DNA of 64,000 nt, taken from assembly GCF_023159225.1 (NCBI RefSeq), contig NC_063167.1, positions 71,053,798 through 71,117,797 of the forward strand, given 5' to 3'. A program made the translations under genes and the position numbers. Origin of the DNA: Perognathus longimembris pacificus. Taxonomy: Eukaryota > Chordata > Mammalia > Rodentia > Heteromyidae. Every line of letters begins with the position of its first letter. Within the stretch, counting starts at the first letter, position 1. Positions 54,971-64,000 of the stretch are shown one piece after another. The notes beneath the pieces were generated by a model, which searched no databases, was not told the DNA's origin, and worked only from the letters and a program-made list of their open reading frames with translations.

Positions 54971-55692
54971 TTCAGTGGTTATCTCCAGCCTCACCTCCTC
55001 TTAGTGCAGTGTTGGAGAAGACATCCTACGAAAGCATGTGTTTGCCCGTCTCTGTCCTCTGAACCTGATGTTGCCTTTGAGGGCACCAAGAACAAGGGCA
55101 TCACAAGATTTGTGTTCAAACCCTGTGTCCCAAGTCCAGTCCCTGGAAATACACAGTCACCCCAAACCAGCAACACAGGGTACTGCACCTGCCTTTCTCT
55201 GGCAGCTGGCGGTGAGCTCCCTGCCCAGAGCCCCCCGAGCAGTGTCTGTCCCTGGGGCAGAAGGTTCAAGTAGGCAGTGGGGAGGAGTTGCACCCCTGCT
55301 CTTGGAAGTTCCTCTTGGTCTGACCTTCTGGGCTGTGAGGGCTGCTTCCTGGGGTCTCCATCAGGCCCTGCCCTGTGGATCTCCTAGTAACGCCTGTCCT
55401 GTGGGGCAAGCTGGGATGGCACTAGGGACACGACAGCTTCCCACAGGGGCCTCGGGTTCTGAAGACACATCACTGTGCTTACACCCAGATCTCCCCAGAG
55501 CAGCCGTCTGGACTTTGTTCTGCCTCCTGGTGGATTTGTTCCCAAGGTGCCATCCCAGGTCCTCTGCTTCCCTCTTCTGGTCAACCAAAAGGAATCAGGG
55601 CAAGGATGAGATGCTGGCCACAGACCTGGAGTCTCATCTCCTCACACTCATGTCTTAGGCCACAAAAGCCATACCCACCAAGTGGGTTAGAG
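54971..55692. other. Unassigned sequence
   Basis: Unique DNA; the 206-codon plus frame at 55038-55658 has no domain. Confidence 0.35.
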
Positions 55693-55899
55693 CTGAGCAC
55701 TGGTGGCTCACACCTCTCATCCTGGCTGCTCAGGAGGCTGAGATCTGAGGATGGAGGTTTGAAGCCAGCTCCAGGCAGAACAGTCTCTTAATGTCCAATT
55801 AAACAGCAGGAAGTGGAGATGTGCCTGAAGTGGCAGAGCACCATACTTTCACAAGAAAGCCGAGGGACAATGCAAGGCCCTGAGTTCAAGCCCCAGCAC

Positions 55900-55900
<1 letters not shown>
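55693..55900 (+). repeat. B1-Geo SINE
   Basis: Plus-strand copy: GGTGGCTCACACCTCTCATC ... TTCAAGCCCCAGCACAAC. Confidence 0.87.

Positions 55901-55952
<52 letters not shown>
55898..55952 (+). repeat. (CA)n microsatellite at a SINE 3' end
   Basis: About 26 CA units continuing from CCCCAGCACAACAC. Confidence 0.95.
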
Positions 55953-55953
<1 letters not shown>

Positions 55954-56874
55954 ACTTTTATTTTCATACTATGAGAAATGGGGGGGAAGGTAAGCTGCAT
56001 GGTTCATAAAAATGAGTTATTATTTGCCGTTCTGGGGTCCACACAGAAAATGAATCTTAAAAGACACACTGATAAATGAAGAAAGCCGAGTAGCATAGAC
56101 ATGGACAGATTGATATGATTTATGTTTAAAAATCAGCTTTCTTGAACTAAAACTATACAGAAGAGTAAGGAAGGAAAGATACTATAAAAATCAAGAGAAC
56201 ATTTTGTCCTGGGGAAGGTGGAGTTCAGGTAGGGAAGGGATTTTTTCAAGTGTCAGCGGTGGTCAGTGTCTTGGCATAGATAAGTTACACGGAGGTTTAT
56301 GTCACAAATGGTTAAGCCCTATTCTCATGTATATTCATTAAATTTCTCTACATTCTGGATATTCATTAAATTTCATACAGGCACAAGTCATCATAAGACA
56401 GGTGCAAGGGGCACAGATTAAATTAACACTGCCAGATGCAGAGTGAGATTCCTCAAGTTCATGGTGGCAAGCCTGTACAACAGGGCGGATGGGTAGTCAC
56501 CGTCCTAGAGCAAGTGCTGATTGACTTCTGTGAAATGAGCCAAGTGGTGACTTGGTCACTGGCACTCAGAGTTCCTCTGGCATCACTGACAGAAAGGGAT
56601 GTGGTGACACAGAAAACACATGGCCACCATGACACCACGCAGGCTGAGAGGCCCTCCAGCAGCCATCTTAGGGAGATACCACAGACAGAGGGACAGTGTG
56701 TCCAGGAGGAACCATAGTCACTTGGCTCTGCCCCATCACCTCCCCCCCCCCATCTGCTGGAGGTGGCTGTGCTGTGTACTTCCTGTCTCCCCCACAGTCT
56801 TCATGCTGCCGAAGAGTTTGCCTGGCCAGTTTCCTTGACTTTGGTGAGCAGGAGCAGCATTCATGTCATCAACA
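55953..56874. other. Unassigned sequence
   Basis: Unique DNA; ATTCATTAAATTTC occurs twice at 56333-56375. Confidence 0.4.
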
Positions 56875-57045
56875 CATCGTCTATGAGGTGGTTCACAACT
56901 ATCATTCCAGGGACTCAGGAGGGTCATGGTATGAGGCCAGCCCCAACAATAATGTAACAAGATTCCTTGTCTCCAGAAATCAGTCCAGTGTGGTAATTTG
57001 CATCTGTAATACTCCTTCGGGAAGCTATAAATAGGGGGATGGCAG
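56875..57045 (+). repeat. Two decayed B1-type head fragments
   Basis: GAGGTGGTTCACAACTATC with GGCCAGCCCCAACAAT, then GTGTGGTAATTTGCATCTG with GGGAAGCTATAAATAG. Confidence 0.5.
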
Positions 57046-57104
57046 TATCAGGCCAGCTAAGGCGAAACACACCCTCTGCACATTCCTCCATGATGTGTGG
57101 CTCA

Positions 57105-57345
57105 TGGATGTTTCTCTTTCTGCTGGTTCAGGGGTTGAACTCGGGGCCTTGAGCTCCAACTTTGCTTTTTTTGATCACAGCTGGTGCTGTGCCCTTGAGC
57201 CACATTTCTACTGGTTTTCTGGTGGTTCATTAGAGATAAGACTCTCACGGACTTTGCTGCCTGGTCTGGCTTTGAACCACTATCCTCAGGTCTCCACCTC
57301 CTGAGTAGCTAGGATTGCACGTGTGAGCCACCTGTGCCCAGCACT
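57105..57345 (-). repeat. B1-Geo SINE
   Basis: Minus-strand copy: GGGGTTGAACTCGGGGCC, GTGCCCTTGAGCCACAT, GTGTGAGCCACCTGTGCCC. Confidence 0.86.
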
Positions 57346-57721
57346 GCACACAGGTCATACTGCGTATTCTTCCAGCATTCCAATGTTGACCTAGGTCCAA
57401 GTAGACTCACTAGCATGGAAAGCTAGCTTTGTTCCTGTTTCCGTGTTTGTTGATTTATAATTACAACCTGTGCATTCACTGTCTTACTGTTAGGTTGAAA
57501 AAAGTTAATTTTTCCATATAGTGCAGCACAGAAAGCCCCACACATCCTCAGTGTGCTGCCTGGCCCACATCTAGCTGAGATGTTCCTCAGCTGCCAAGGT
57601 CACCTTTGTACCCTTCCCCATCCGCCTCTCCCTCCCCTTACATGGAACCTGGCATCCTAGATTGGATTAATTCCTTCGCCTCCTGCCTCCCTTCACATCC
57701 TCATTGCATGATGAGGCTGAG

Positions 57722-57725
<4 letters not shown>
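57346..57725. other. Unassigned sequence
   Basis: Unique DNA. Confidence 0.4.

Positions 57726-57726
<1 letters not shown>

Positions 57727-57776
<50 letters not shown>
57727..57776. repeat. (TA)n microsatellite
   Basis: About 25 perfect TA units. Confidence 0.96.
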
Positions 57777-57779
<3 letters not shown>

Positions 57780-60083
57780 AAGGAAGTTTTTTATTCTGCT
57801 TCAAACAGACAACAAAGCCCCACCCAGCCACCCTGCTTGGCAGCTTTGGCTAGGCGGTCACATCTGAATGGGTATCCTCTTCTGTCTGCTCACTTTCCCT
57901 GCCCCCATCACCCAGGACCCCACACAGTCCTTAGTGACAATCTTCTGGGTCCAAGCATCTTCTCCCTCCAGCTCCCAACTTCAGACTCCTCTTTGTTTTC
58001 ATCTCCTAGGGTGGCCAGTTCACTTCTCCCTGGGGATACTAGGGTACATTGGCTGGCTGGAGAATATGTCAATTGCACAGAAAAAGCGTGAAGAGACCAA
58101 AGCTGTCAGAGAGAACTGGAATTCACATCGGGTCATTGAGAAGAAATCAGCCTGCCCAAGGGACTGACTGCACGGACGCTCTTGCTACCACCACCGTCAG
58201 CCTCAGAGGCTCCTTGGCCATGGGGTTTCTTGTTCACAACAGGACTAGGTGGCTGGGGGAGCAGAGGCAAGCCAACCCAGTTCATTCCCTTAATTCCGCC
58301 CTTGGAGCAAGGGGATGAACAACCCCCAACTGGTTGCCCACTTCTTTTGCTTGGTTACCTCATTTTTGTTTTTCCTTCTTGGAGTTCACTCCAGGAGGAG
58401 GTGATGGGCTAATCCAGACTGCGGGCAACGCCTCGGCCAGGGTCTAACATTTACATCATGTTTACCTCCTAATTGATTGGGAAATGGGGTTTTAGGTACT
58501 TGACAATGCATTGGCACAGACTTAGCTTTGGGCCATATTCCACTGAAGGTTTGATTCAATGAAAGAAGAGTTTAGAAAACTCTCACTGCATTTGCATAAC
58601 AATAGAGAAAATATGAAGAAGTAATTTTGAAAATTTGGTATAAATGAATTGCACAAAGGGGTTTCCTTGTGATATTTACATCCATGCACATAGTGTAATT
58701 TGATCAGTCTGTCTCAGTCTGAGATCTCTCCAAGAACTTCCTAACTCCCTATCTCCTAACCACCAGAGGTCCTGATAACATCACCGGTGGCCCAGGGAAA
58801 TGAGCGTCACATCCTGAGGACAAGGGTGCTCGCTCAGCAAAACAAAATTCCTCAACATGCACATGCGCAGTAATGCACATGGCTTAAAGATCCGCCATGA
58901 AGCTTCATGTTTATATGTACTGCATATCACTAATCTCATCATAGCAGAATGCACTGGGGGAATGGACATGTGTAGTTTAAAACTCTTAACCACCACCTGT
59001 CCATCACGAAGGGCTCCTCTCAGCCCAAGCCAGCCTTGGGGCCTTGGAGCCCTCTAGCTCAATCCAGCAGCTCCACGTTGGAGCACCTTCCCATTTATCT
59101 CTTACTTTACTTTCCCTTCAACAAGTCGGCTGTTCTCTTATTACTCCTGTGTTCCGCTCCATTCTTTATTCGAGACACCAACAACCCGGAGTTACACCTA
59201 AGTGAGACCCCCACTCACTTCACAGAATCACAGGGTAGCACCTGGGAACATATGACCCCAGGGATTAAGGACAAAGATGCTGGGCCTATACATTTTCTGT
59301 TCCGATAGTAGAAATTCAGAATTCTGCTCAGATGCATAATTCAGAGCAGTTATAGGGTATGTACCCTGCAATCCCCAATGGAGTTCCCTCATCAACACAA
59401 GCACTGCCAGGTAACAGCTGACTTCCTGTTGATTCCGCTGTTGAGAAGGAAAATGTGAGCTGTTCCTGTGGCCAGTGCAGATGCTAAATCCTGCCATTTC
59501 TGATAGTGACTCACAGCCAACATGAACCTGCCAGTGATTTAGAGGTGGTCGAGTTGGAATTTCATTACAGATGTAGCTCCCATGCTCTTTTCTGCCGGGG
59601 CTCCGGGATTCGAGTGGAGAGATGTTGTAATTACTATGCAGATTGAGTCCTCAAGAAGCAGGAAGGTCGCTGTGATTAACTTCTTCCTCCATTTCTTGCT
59701 TTTGGAATTTTGGGAGCAAAGCCGCATGTAACTCAGCCGGCCTCAGCCCACCGGGCCACTGACCACAGGAAGCCTTAATGGAAGTTCTGAAAAGGATTGC
59801 AACCACAGATCCAGGGGAAGTCCCCAAAGACCCATTCTCTTAGGAATAAGTCCATCCCCTGCGGAGGTGGGGTGGGGTGGGGTGGGCTTGATCCACAGAT
59901 GCCCTTCAGGGTCCTGGTGGCATTCCCTCTGTCACCACCTAGGGTGTGGAGGGGTCTCTCTCCCAAGTGGAGAGGGGTCCAGATTGAGCTCATGTATTGC
60001 TCCATGGCTGTCTTCACAGGGAGGGCTGCAGCTTCTATCAGACCTCTAGAAGTAAAATGTGCCTAACGCACAGCTCACATTTT
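57777..60083. other. Long repeat-free block
   Basis: 2.3 kb with no SINE, unusual for this window. A G-run cluster (GGTGGGGTGGGGTGGG) lies at 59867-59885. The stretch 59440-59760 has the look of a conserved non-coding element. No exon recognised. Confidence 0.35.
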
Positions 60084-60200
60084 CCTGTCCCACGTTCAGC
60101 CACGTTCTGTCCCACATTCAGCCCATGTTCTTCTGCCCCACGTTCAGCCCATGTTCTCCTGCCCCATGTTCAGCCCACGTTCTTCTGTTCCACATTCGTT
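60084..60200 (+). repeat. Short tandem repeat (about 28 bp units)
   Basis: Four to five imperfect units of the type CCCACGTTCAGCCCATGTTC followed by TTCTGC or TCCTGC. Confidence 0.88.
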
Positions 60201-60511
60201 CAGCATCAGCACCAACTGAAGTCCCCTGAAGGCAGAACTGGATCCAATGCCCACCATGGCTCCCAGATCATCAGAGACCCTGATGTACTGCTGTGAATCC
60301 CGTTCTCTCTCCTTACCCTGCTGCTGGACCAAGGAAGATGCTCCGCATAGTAGAAAAGCAGGATGAGGTCAGAGTCTAAATGGTTGACTGAGTAAAGTTA
60401 AATAATTGAATAAATAATTTAGTAAATGTACCCAGTGAAGAGAAAGAAGTAGGCTTACACGCAGAGAGATATGAAACTACTTCAGAACATATTAAGTAAA
60501 AAAAGGACAGA
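60201..60511. other. Unassigned sequence
   Basis: Unique DNA. Confidence 0.4.
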
Positions 60512-60755
60512 GCACCTGGTGCCAATGGCTCACTCCTGTAATCCTAGCTACTCAGGAGACTGAGATCTGAGGATCGAGGTTCAAAGCCAGCCTGGGCAGG
60601 AAAGCCCATGAGACTCTTATCTCCAATGAACCACCAGAAAAAAACAAAAGTAGTTCTGTGGCTCAAAGTTGGTGGAGTGCTAGCCGTGAACAAAAAGAGC
60701 TCAGAGATAGCACCCAGGTGCTAAGTTCAAGCCCCATGGTGGATAAAAAAAATAA
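60512..60755 (+). repeat. B1-Geo SINE
   Basis: Plus-strand copy, well preserved: ATCCTAGCTACTCAGGAGAC, GGCTCAAAGTTGGTGGAGTG, AAGTTCAAGCCCCATGG. Confidence 0.9.
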
Positions 60756-60984
60756 GAAAGGAAGGGGTGCAGAAAGAGGGTATGGCAGGAAGCCTTGAGC
60801 ATGAAAATATAGTCCTCACTTCACGTCCCCACGTGAAGCATACTTGAGTTCAGAACTGGGCTGGAGCCTGGGTGGACGTGGAGTTTGAGTCCAGTGAACA
60901 ACCCAGAACTGGAGTGGGGGGTGAGGCGGGGGAACCACTTTGAAGCAGTAGTTGAAGAGGGCAGGTAAGGAGCAAGAACCAAAT

Positions 60985-61110
60985 CAAGGGCTGGGACTGT
61001 GGTGAAGTGGTAGAGTACTTGCCTAGCCTGCATGAAGACCCAGGTTTAATTCCCCAGCACTTCACAAACAGAAAAGGCCAGAAGTGATGTTGTGGTTCAA
61101 GCCAGCATTG
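60985..61110 (+). mobile_element. IDL-Geo SINE, 3'-truncated
   Basis: The head GGGCTGGGACTGTGGTGAAG ... TTTAATTCCCCAGCAC is followed by only the start of Geo (GCCAGAAGTGATGTTGTGG). Confidence 0.82.
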
Positions 61111-61194
61111 TCTTGAGGTAATGGGAAAGAACCTGGAAAGATCTTCTGAGAGCCGGCCAGGGACCTGGGGAAAGTGTAATCTACTTACCCCTGT

Positions 61195-61412
61195 AACTTG
61201 AGGACTCTTGCTTAGCTTTTTTGCTCAAGGCTGTTTTTTCTTTTGTTCAAGGCTATCACTCTACCACTTTGAGCCACAGTGCCACTTCGAGTTTTCTGGT
61301 GATTAATTGAAGATAAGAGTCTCATGGACTTTTCTGCTCTGGCTGGCTCTGAACCTCGGCCCTTAGATCTCAGCCTCCTGAATAGCTAGCATTACAGGCA
61401 TGAGCCACTGAA
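61195..61412 (-). repeat. B1-Geo SINE
   Basis: Minus-strand copy with a duplicated TTTTGTTCAAGGCT block; ends GGCATGAGCCACTG. Confidence 0.85.
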
Positions 61413-61439
61413 GGCTAATCCACAGTTTTCAACAAATGT

Positions 61440-61764
61440 TCATGGAAGCACACAGAGAAGCTATCATATGTTCCATGTTAGAGGAAGCCTAAATAAACGA
61501 GGCCTCGCTGCTTTCTTTTATCTAATTATCTACATAAAATGTGACTCTGTGATGCCCGAGCAGAACTTATTTAAGGTGTGATGCCGGCCAGGAAACATCT
61601 GCAAAAATAGCTCTGGTCCTGGGAGCCTCCACAGTCTCCTGACAAACAGGCCTGCTCTCCTGCAGCCCAGGATGCAGTATGGCCTCACAGATCCCCAACC
61701 CAACTGCCAGCTGAGTTCTAATTGCAGACTCTTCATTATCACGGGTGATTGAAACTATAAAAAG
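61440..61764 (+). promoter_or_regulatory. Candidate plus-strand promoter region
   Basis: Repeat-free block ending in a consensus TATA box TATAAAAAG (61756-61764). Upstream lie a MEF2-like GCAAAAATAGC (about 61601) and an E-box-like CCAGCTGAG (about 61708). No known gene is recognised, so this is inference. Confidence 0.3.
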
Positions 61765-61787
61765 AAGCCGCTTGAAGTGCTCACATC

Positions 61788-61821
61788 CCTCCCGGGAGCA
61801 GAGGACTGCCCCCCAGCTCTG
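61788..61821 (+). ncRNA. Candidate non-coding first exon
   Basis: Starts about 30 bp past the TATA box and ends at a strong donor CTG|GTAAGC (intron from 61822). There is no ATG inside. Without transcript data this may be chance. Confidence 0.2.
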
Positions 61822-62080
61822 GTAAGCAGTGGTCTGCCCCTACTACTTCTGTTGCTCCTTCACCCAGTAATCTTGGGTACCCGCGTGGCCTGGCTCCTGC
61901 AGGAAGCGCTCAGCAATTAGAAGGGGTGTGTGGGCCATGATGGATCCCCTGTGGCTGGGTAGGAAATGACCCCACCCCACCTGTTTCCAGTACAAAGTCA
62001 CCAGACCCCAGAAACCAGGCCTTTGTGACAACCTGTAGTAACCTCATCTGCATGTTAGCCTTTTTTCCATAACGTCCTCT
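61822..62080. other. Unassigned sequence
   Basis: Repeat-free. Confidence 0.4.
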
Positions 62081-62165
62081 CCATCAAGGCGCAGTTATTA
62101 AGCACCTGCTGAGTGCTGCACACTGAGTTAATTGCTGGGAAGGGCATCCAGAAGCAAAGGAATGT
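62081..62165 (+). repeat. L2-like relic
   Basis: TTATTAAGCACCTGCTGAGTGC and TTAATTGCTGGGAAGG match the L2 3' phrase. Confidence 0.6.
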
Positions 62166-62299
62166 CCAATCTAGGCATGGAAGGCTAAACCCAACAGGAC
62201 AACAGCTCCTGGTTCTTTCACTATGACTTTAAGAATCAAGGAAGTGCTACTGGAAAGCCTTTATATAAAATGTCTGCACCTTCTTTTTTGTTAGTTATT

Positions 62300-62445
62300 T
62301 GAGATATGATCTTTTTTAAAACTTTATTTGAATAGCTGTGCAAACGTGTTTCAATTCAACATGTCTGTTTATGAGTACATTGCTTCTTGATCCATGTCAC
62401 CCCTCCATCGTTCTCCCCAGCCACACCCCACCCCTCAAGCTGGAG
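62300..62445 (-). repeat. L1-like 3' UTR relic
   Basis: TTTTTTAAAACTTTATTTG followed by TTGATCCATGTCACCCC on plus resembles an inverted old L1 3' end. Confidence 0.45.
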
Positions 62446-62481
62446 TATAAATAGGATCTTTTGATTTCTTTTTATTTGGGG

Positions 62482-62700
62482 CGGGGGGGAGGTGGTAGTA
62501 CTGAGGCTTAAACTCAGGGCACTATCCCTTAGCTTTTTCACTCAAGGCTGGTGCTCTACTTGAGCCACAGCTCCACTTCTGACTTTTTGCTGGCTCATTG
62601 GACACTAGAGCCTTTCAGACTTTCCTGTCTGGACTGGGATCCTCAGATCTCAGCCTCCTGAGTAGCGGGTATTACAGGTGTGAGCCACCTGTACCAAGCT
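62482..62700 (-). repeat. B1-Geo SINE
   Basis: Minus-strand copy: GTAGTACTGAGGCTTAAAC, GGTGCTCTACTTGAGCCACA, GTATTACAGGTGTGAGCCAC. Confidence 0.87.
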
Positions 62701-62785
62701 GGAATATGATCTAGGTAGCCCAGGCTGACCTCAGCCTCTCTCGTGCTAGGATTATAGGTATGCACTACCATGCCCAGCTGAAAAC
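62701..62785 (-). repeat. B1-type SINE, truncated
   Basis: GGTAGCCCAGGCTGACCTC and GGATTATAGGTATGCACTACC: a B1 copy without the Geo part. Confidence 0.75.
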
Positions 62786-62969
62786 CTATTTTCTGTCTAT
62801 ATTAGGGAACCCTGGGCTCATCTATATTTATCTTAATAGAAAGAGAAAGACATCCCTGGAAGAATGTTTGTCAGAAAAGTTCAAGAAAGTCGTCTCTGAG
62901 ACACTTTGTAAGAAAATGATTCTGAAGATGTTCTAAGAAAGCACAGTGATACAATCAAAATTGGAACTT

Positions 62970-63200
62970 CTTCCCGGGCATCAGTGGCTCACGCCTGTAA
63001 TCCTAGCTACTCAGGAGGCTGAGATCTGAGGATCAGGGTTCAAAGTCAGCCTGAGCAGGAAAGGTCTGTGAGACTGATATCTCCAATTAACCACCAGAAA
63101 ATCAGAAGTGGCTCAAAGTGGTAGAGTGCTGGCCTTTAGCTGAAGAGGTCAGGGACAGCACCCAGGCCCAGAGTTCAAGCCCCATGACTGAAAAAAAAAA
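62970..63200 (+). repeat. B1-Geo SINE
   Basis: Plus-strand copy, well preserved: GTGGCTCACGCCTGTAATCC ... TTCAAGCCCCATGACTG with an A-tail. Confidence 0.92.
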
Positions 63201-63264
63201 TTGGACCCCAAATTTTGCCATTTTTTTCTTACCTTATGCATGTTATTGTCAGCCTAAGTTTTCA

Positions 63265-63352
63265 TATTCCTGGACAGGTAATGTGGCACATGGCTTAGCG
63301 GCTGCTCAGCACTCACAAGACACTGGATTCCATCTCCAGCACTATAAAAAAA
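63265..63352 (+). repeat. ID-like SINE monomer, diverged
   Basis: Tail-like end CCATCTCCAGCACTATAAAAAAATG after a decayed tRNA-like head. Confidence 0.55.
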
Positions 63353-63824
63353 TGTTTCTTTCTGGTTTTCTTATCTGTTTGGTGGGATGTCACTGTGGCA
63401 TCGCACCAGGCTCTTGTGAAGGCTAAATAGAATAGTATTGTTTTGGCACATTTAGCAGGGGACTAGGCACAGAGACAAGTCAAGACCAGCACAGGTTTAC
63501 TGGAGAGAGAAGTTCCACAGGGAAAGGGATACTCCAGCCAAACCTAGAGTCTTGCTCCTGCCTGTAGGCCGGGACATTTTGTGGTGGGCTGTGGGAAGGT
63601 TGGAGGTGTCTGGCAGGGTTGGTAATTAGTGGGGGGGACACAGAGAATGTGTAGAATGGTTCATGCCTGGGGACAGGTGGGAGCTGGGGGGGGGGGGCGG
63701 GGGGCTGGAAGGAGTATCTGCTCAAGGCCCTCATCAGTTAAAACAACAGGAAATTCTGGGCTGGCACCAGCCATATAAGTTACAGGGGGTGAAGGAGAGA
63801 GGGCAGGGCAGGGCAAGGAGTGGT
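63353..63824. other. Repeat-poor block upstream of a TATA box
   Basis: Unique DNA with a G-run cluster at 63686-63705. It lies just before the candidate promoter at 63825. Confidence 0.4.
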
Positions 63825-63830
63825 TATAAA
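63825..63830 (+). promoter_or_regulatory. Candidate TATA box
   Basis: GGTTATAAAGC, with a GATA motif (CAGATAAGG) about 25 bp downstream at 63854-63862. The expected start site is near 63855-63860. Confidence 0.3.
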
Positions 63831-63888
63831 GCAAAGCCCTGGTCTGGGGGCTACAGATAAGGACACCTGTCTGTGACACCTCACAGAG

Positions 63889-63924
63889 ATGGAGGAGAAG
63901 TGTGGAGGAGACATCTCAAAGAAG
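63889..63924 (+). CDS. Candidate first coding exon of an unidentified gene
   Basis: An ATG in a good context (G at -3, G at +4) starts MEEKCGGDISKK, followed in frame by an AAG|GTATGA donor. It lies 59 bp past the TATA box at 63825-63830. CACCTCACAG just before the ATG could alternatively be an acceptor, making this exon 2 of a gene starting near 61.79 kb. I do not recognise the peptide, and the gene would continue beyond the window. Purine-rich sequence can produce such a pattern by chance. Confidence 0.22.
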
Positions 63925-63953
63925 GTATGAAGGCACTTGCTCCAATAGAATGG

Positions 63954-64000
63954 ATGGGGAGGGGAGGGGAGGGGCAGGAAGATGGAGGAGAGGGGGGTAG
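63954..64000 (+). repeat. G-rich tract
   Basis: Four GGGG runs in GGGGAGGGGAGGGGAGGGG spacing, a G-quadruplex-forming pattern. Confidence 0.8.

Noticed and set aside
55038..55658. 206-codon plus-strand frame
   Set aside because: No recognisable family or gene context.

Overview
This is a 64 kb piece of mammalian nuclear DNA, most likely from a geomyoid rodent (pocket mouse, kangaroo rat or pocket gopher). The organism call rests on the repeats. About 60 SINE copies share one right-hand monomer (recurring core GGCTCAAGTGGTAGAGTGC). That monomer is joined either to an ID-like, tRNA-Ala-type head (GGGCTGGGGATATGGCC...) or to a 7SL/B1-like head (GGCTCACGCCTGTAATCC...). The ID-like-head dimer fits the IDL-Geo SINE, which as I recall it is described only from Geomyoidea. 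There is no bacterial or organellar gene content.

The only gene I can identify with confidence is VTCN1 (B7-H4, an inhibitory B7-family immune checkpoint ligand) on the minus strand. All five coding exons are present: exon 1 at 30533-30564, exon 2 at 18788-18852, exon 3 (IgV) at 16977-17324, exon 4 (IgC) at 15428-15706 and exon 5 with the stop at 14470-14582. Every junction has GT/AG signals and compatible phases. The joined reading frame is 837 nt (278 residues plus stop), against 282 residues in human. The two Ig disulfide pairs (C56-C130, C168-C225) fall at the human positions. A short GC-box promoter with a weak TATA-like element lies at about 30650-30700.

Layout. 1-14 kb: flank beyond the VTCN1 3' end, with two unrelated ERV LTRs (about 0.6-1.2 and 2.1-2.6 kb), many SINEs and unique DNA. 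14.5-30.7 kb: VTCN1, with SINE-rich introns, an L1 fragment, an L1 3'-end copy and a 35-bp-arm inverted repeat. 30.7-61 kb: upstream of VTCN1, with more SINEs, MIR and L2 relics, L1 ORF2 pieces, two large minisatellites (35.5-36.1 and 52.8-53.35 kb) and many microsatellites. 61.4-64 kb: repeat-poor DNA with two TATA-box/splice-donor arrangements on the plus strand that could be the start of an unidentified gene running off the right edge.

The least expected content is in the repeats. Three IDL-Geo copies sit inside three B1-Geo copies at the same host position. Most long CA microsatellites grow directly out of the B1-Geo 3' end. There is a three-copy IDL-Geo train, a chimeric double-head SINE insertion with one target duplication, and a 27-unit minisatellite of DR1-like and E-box motifs about 5 kb upstream of VTCN1. 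Boundaries of old repeats are approximate (often within 5-20 bases), because they were read by eye.
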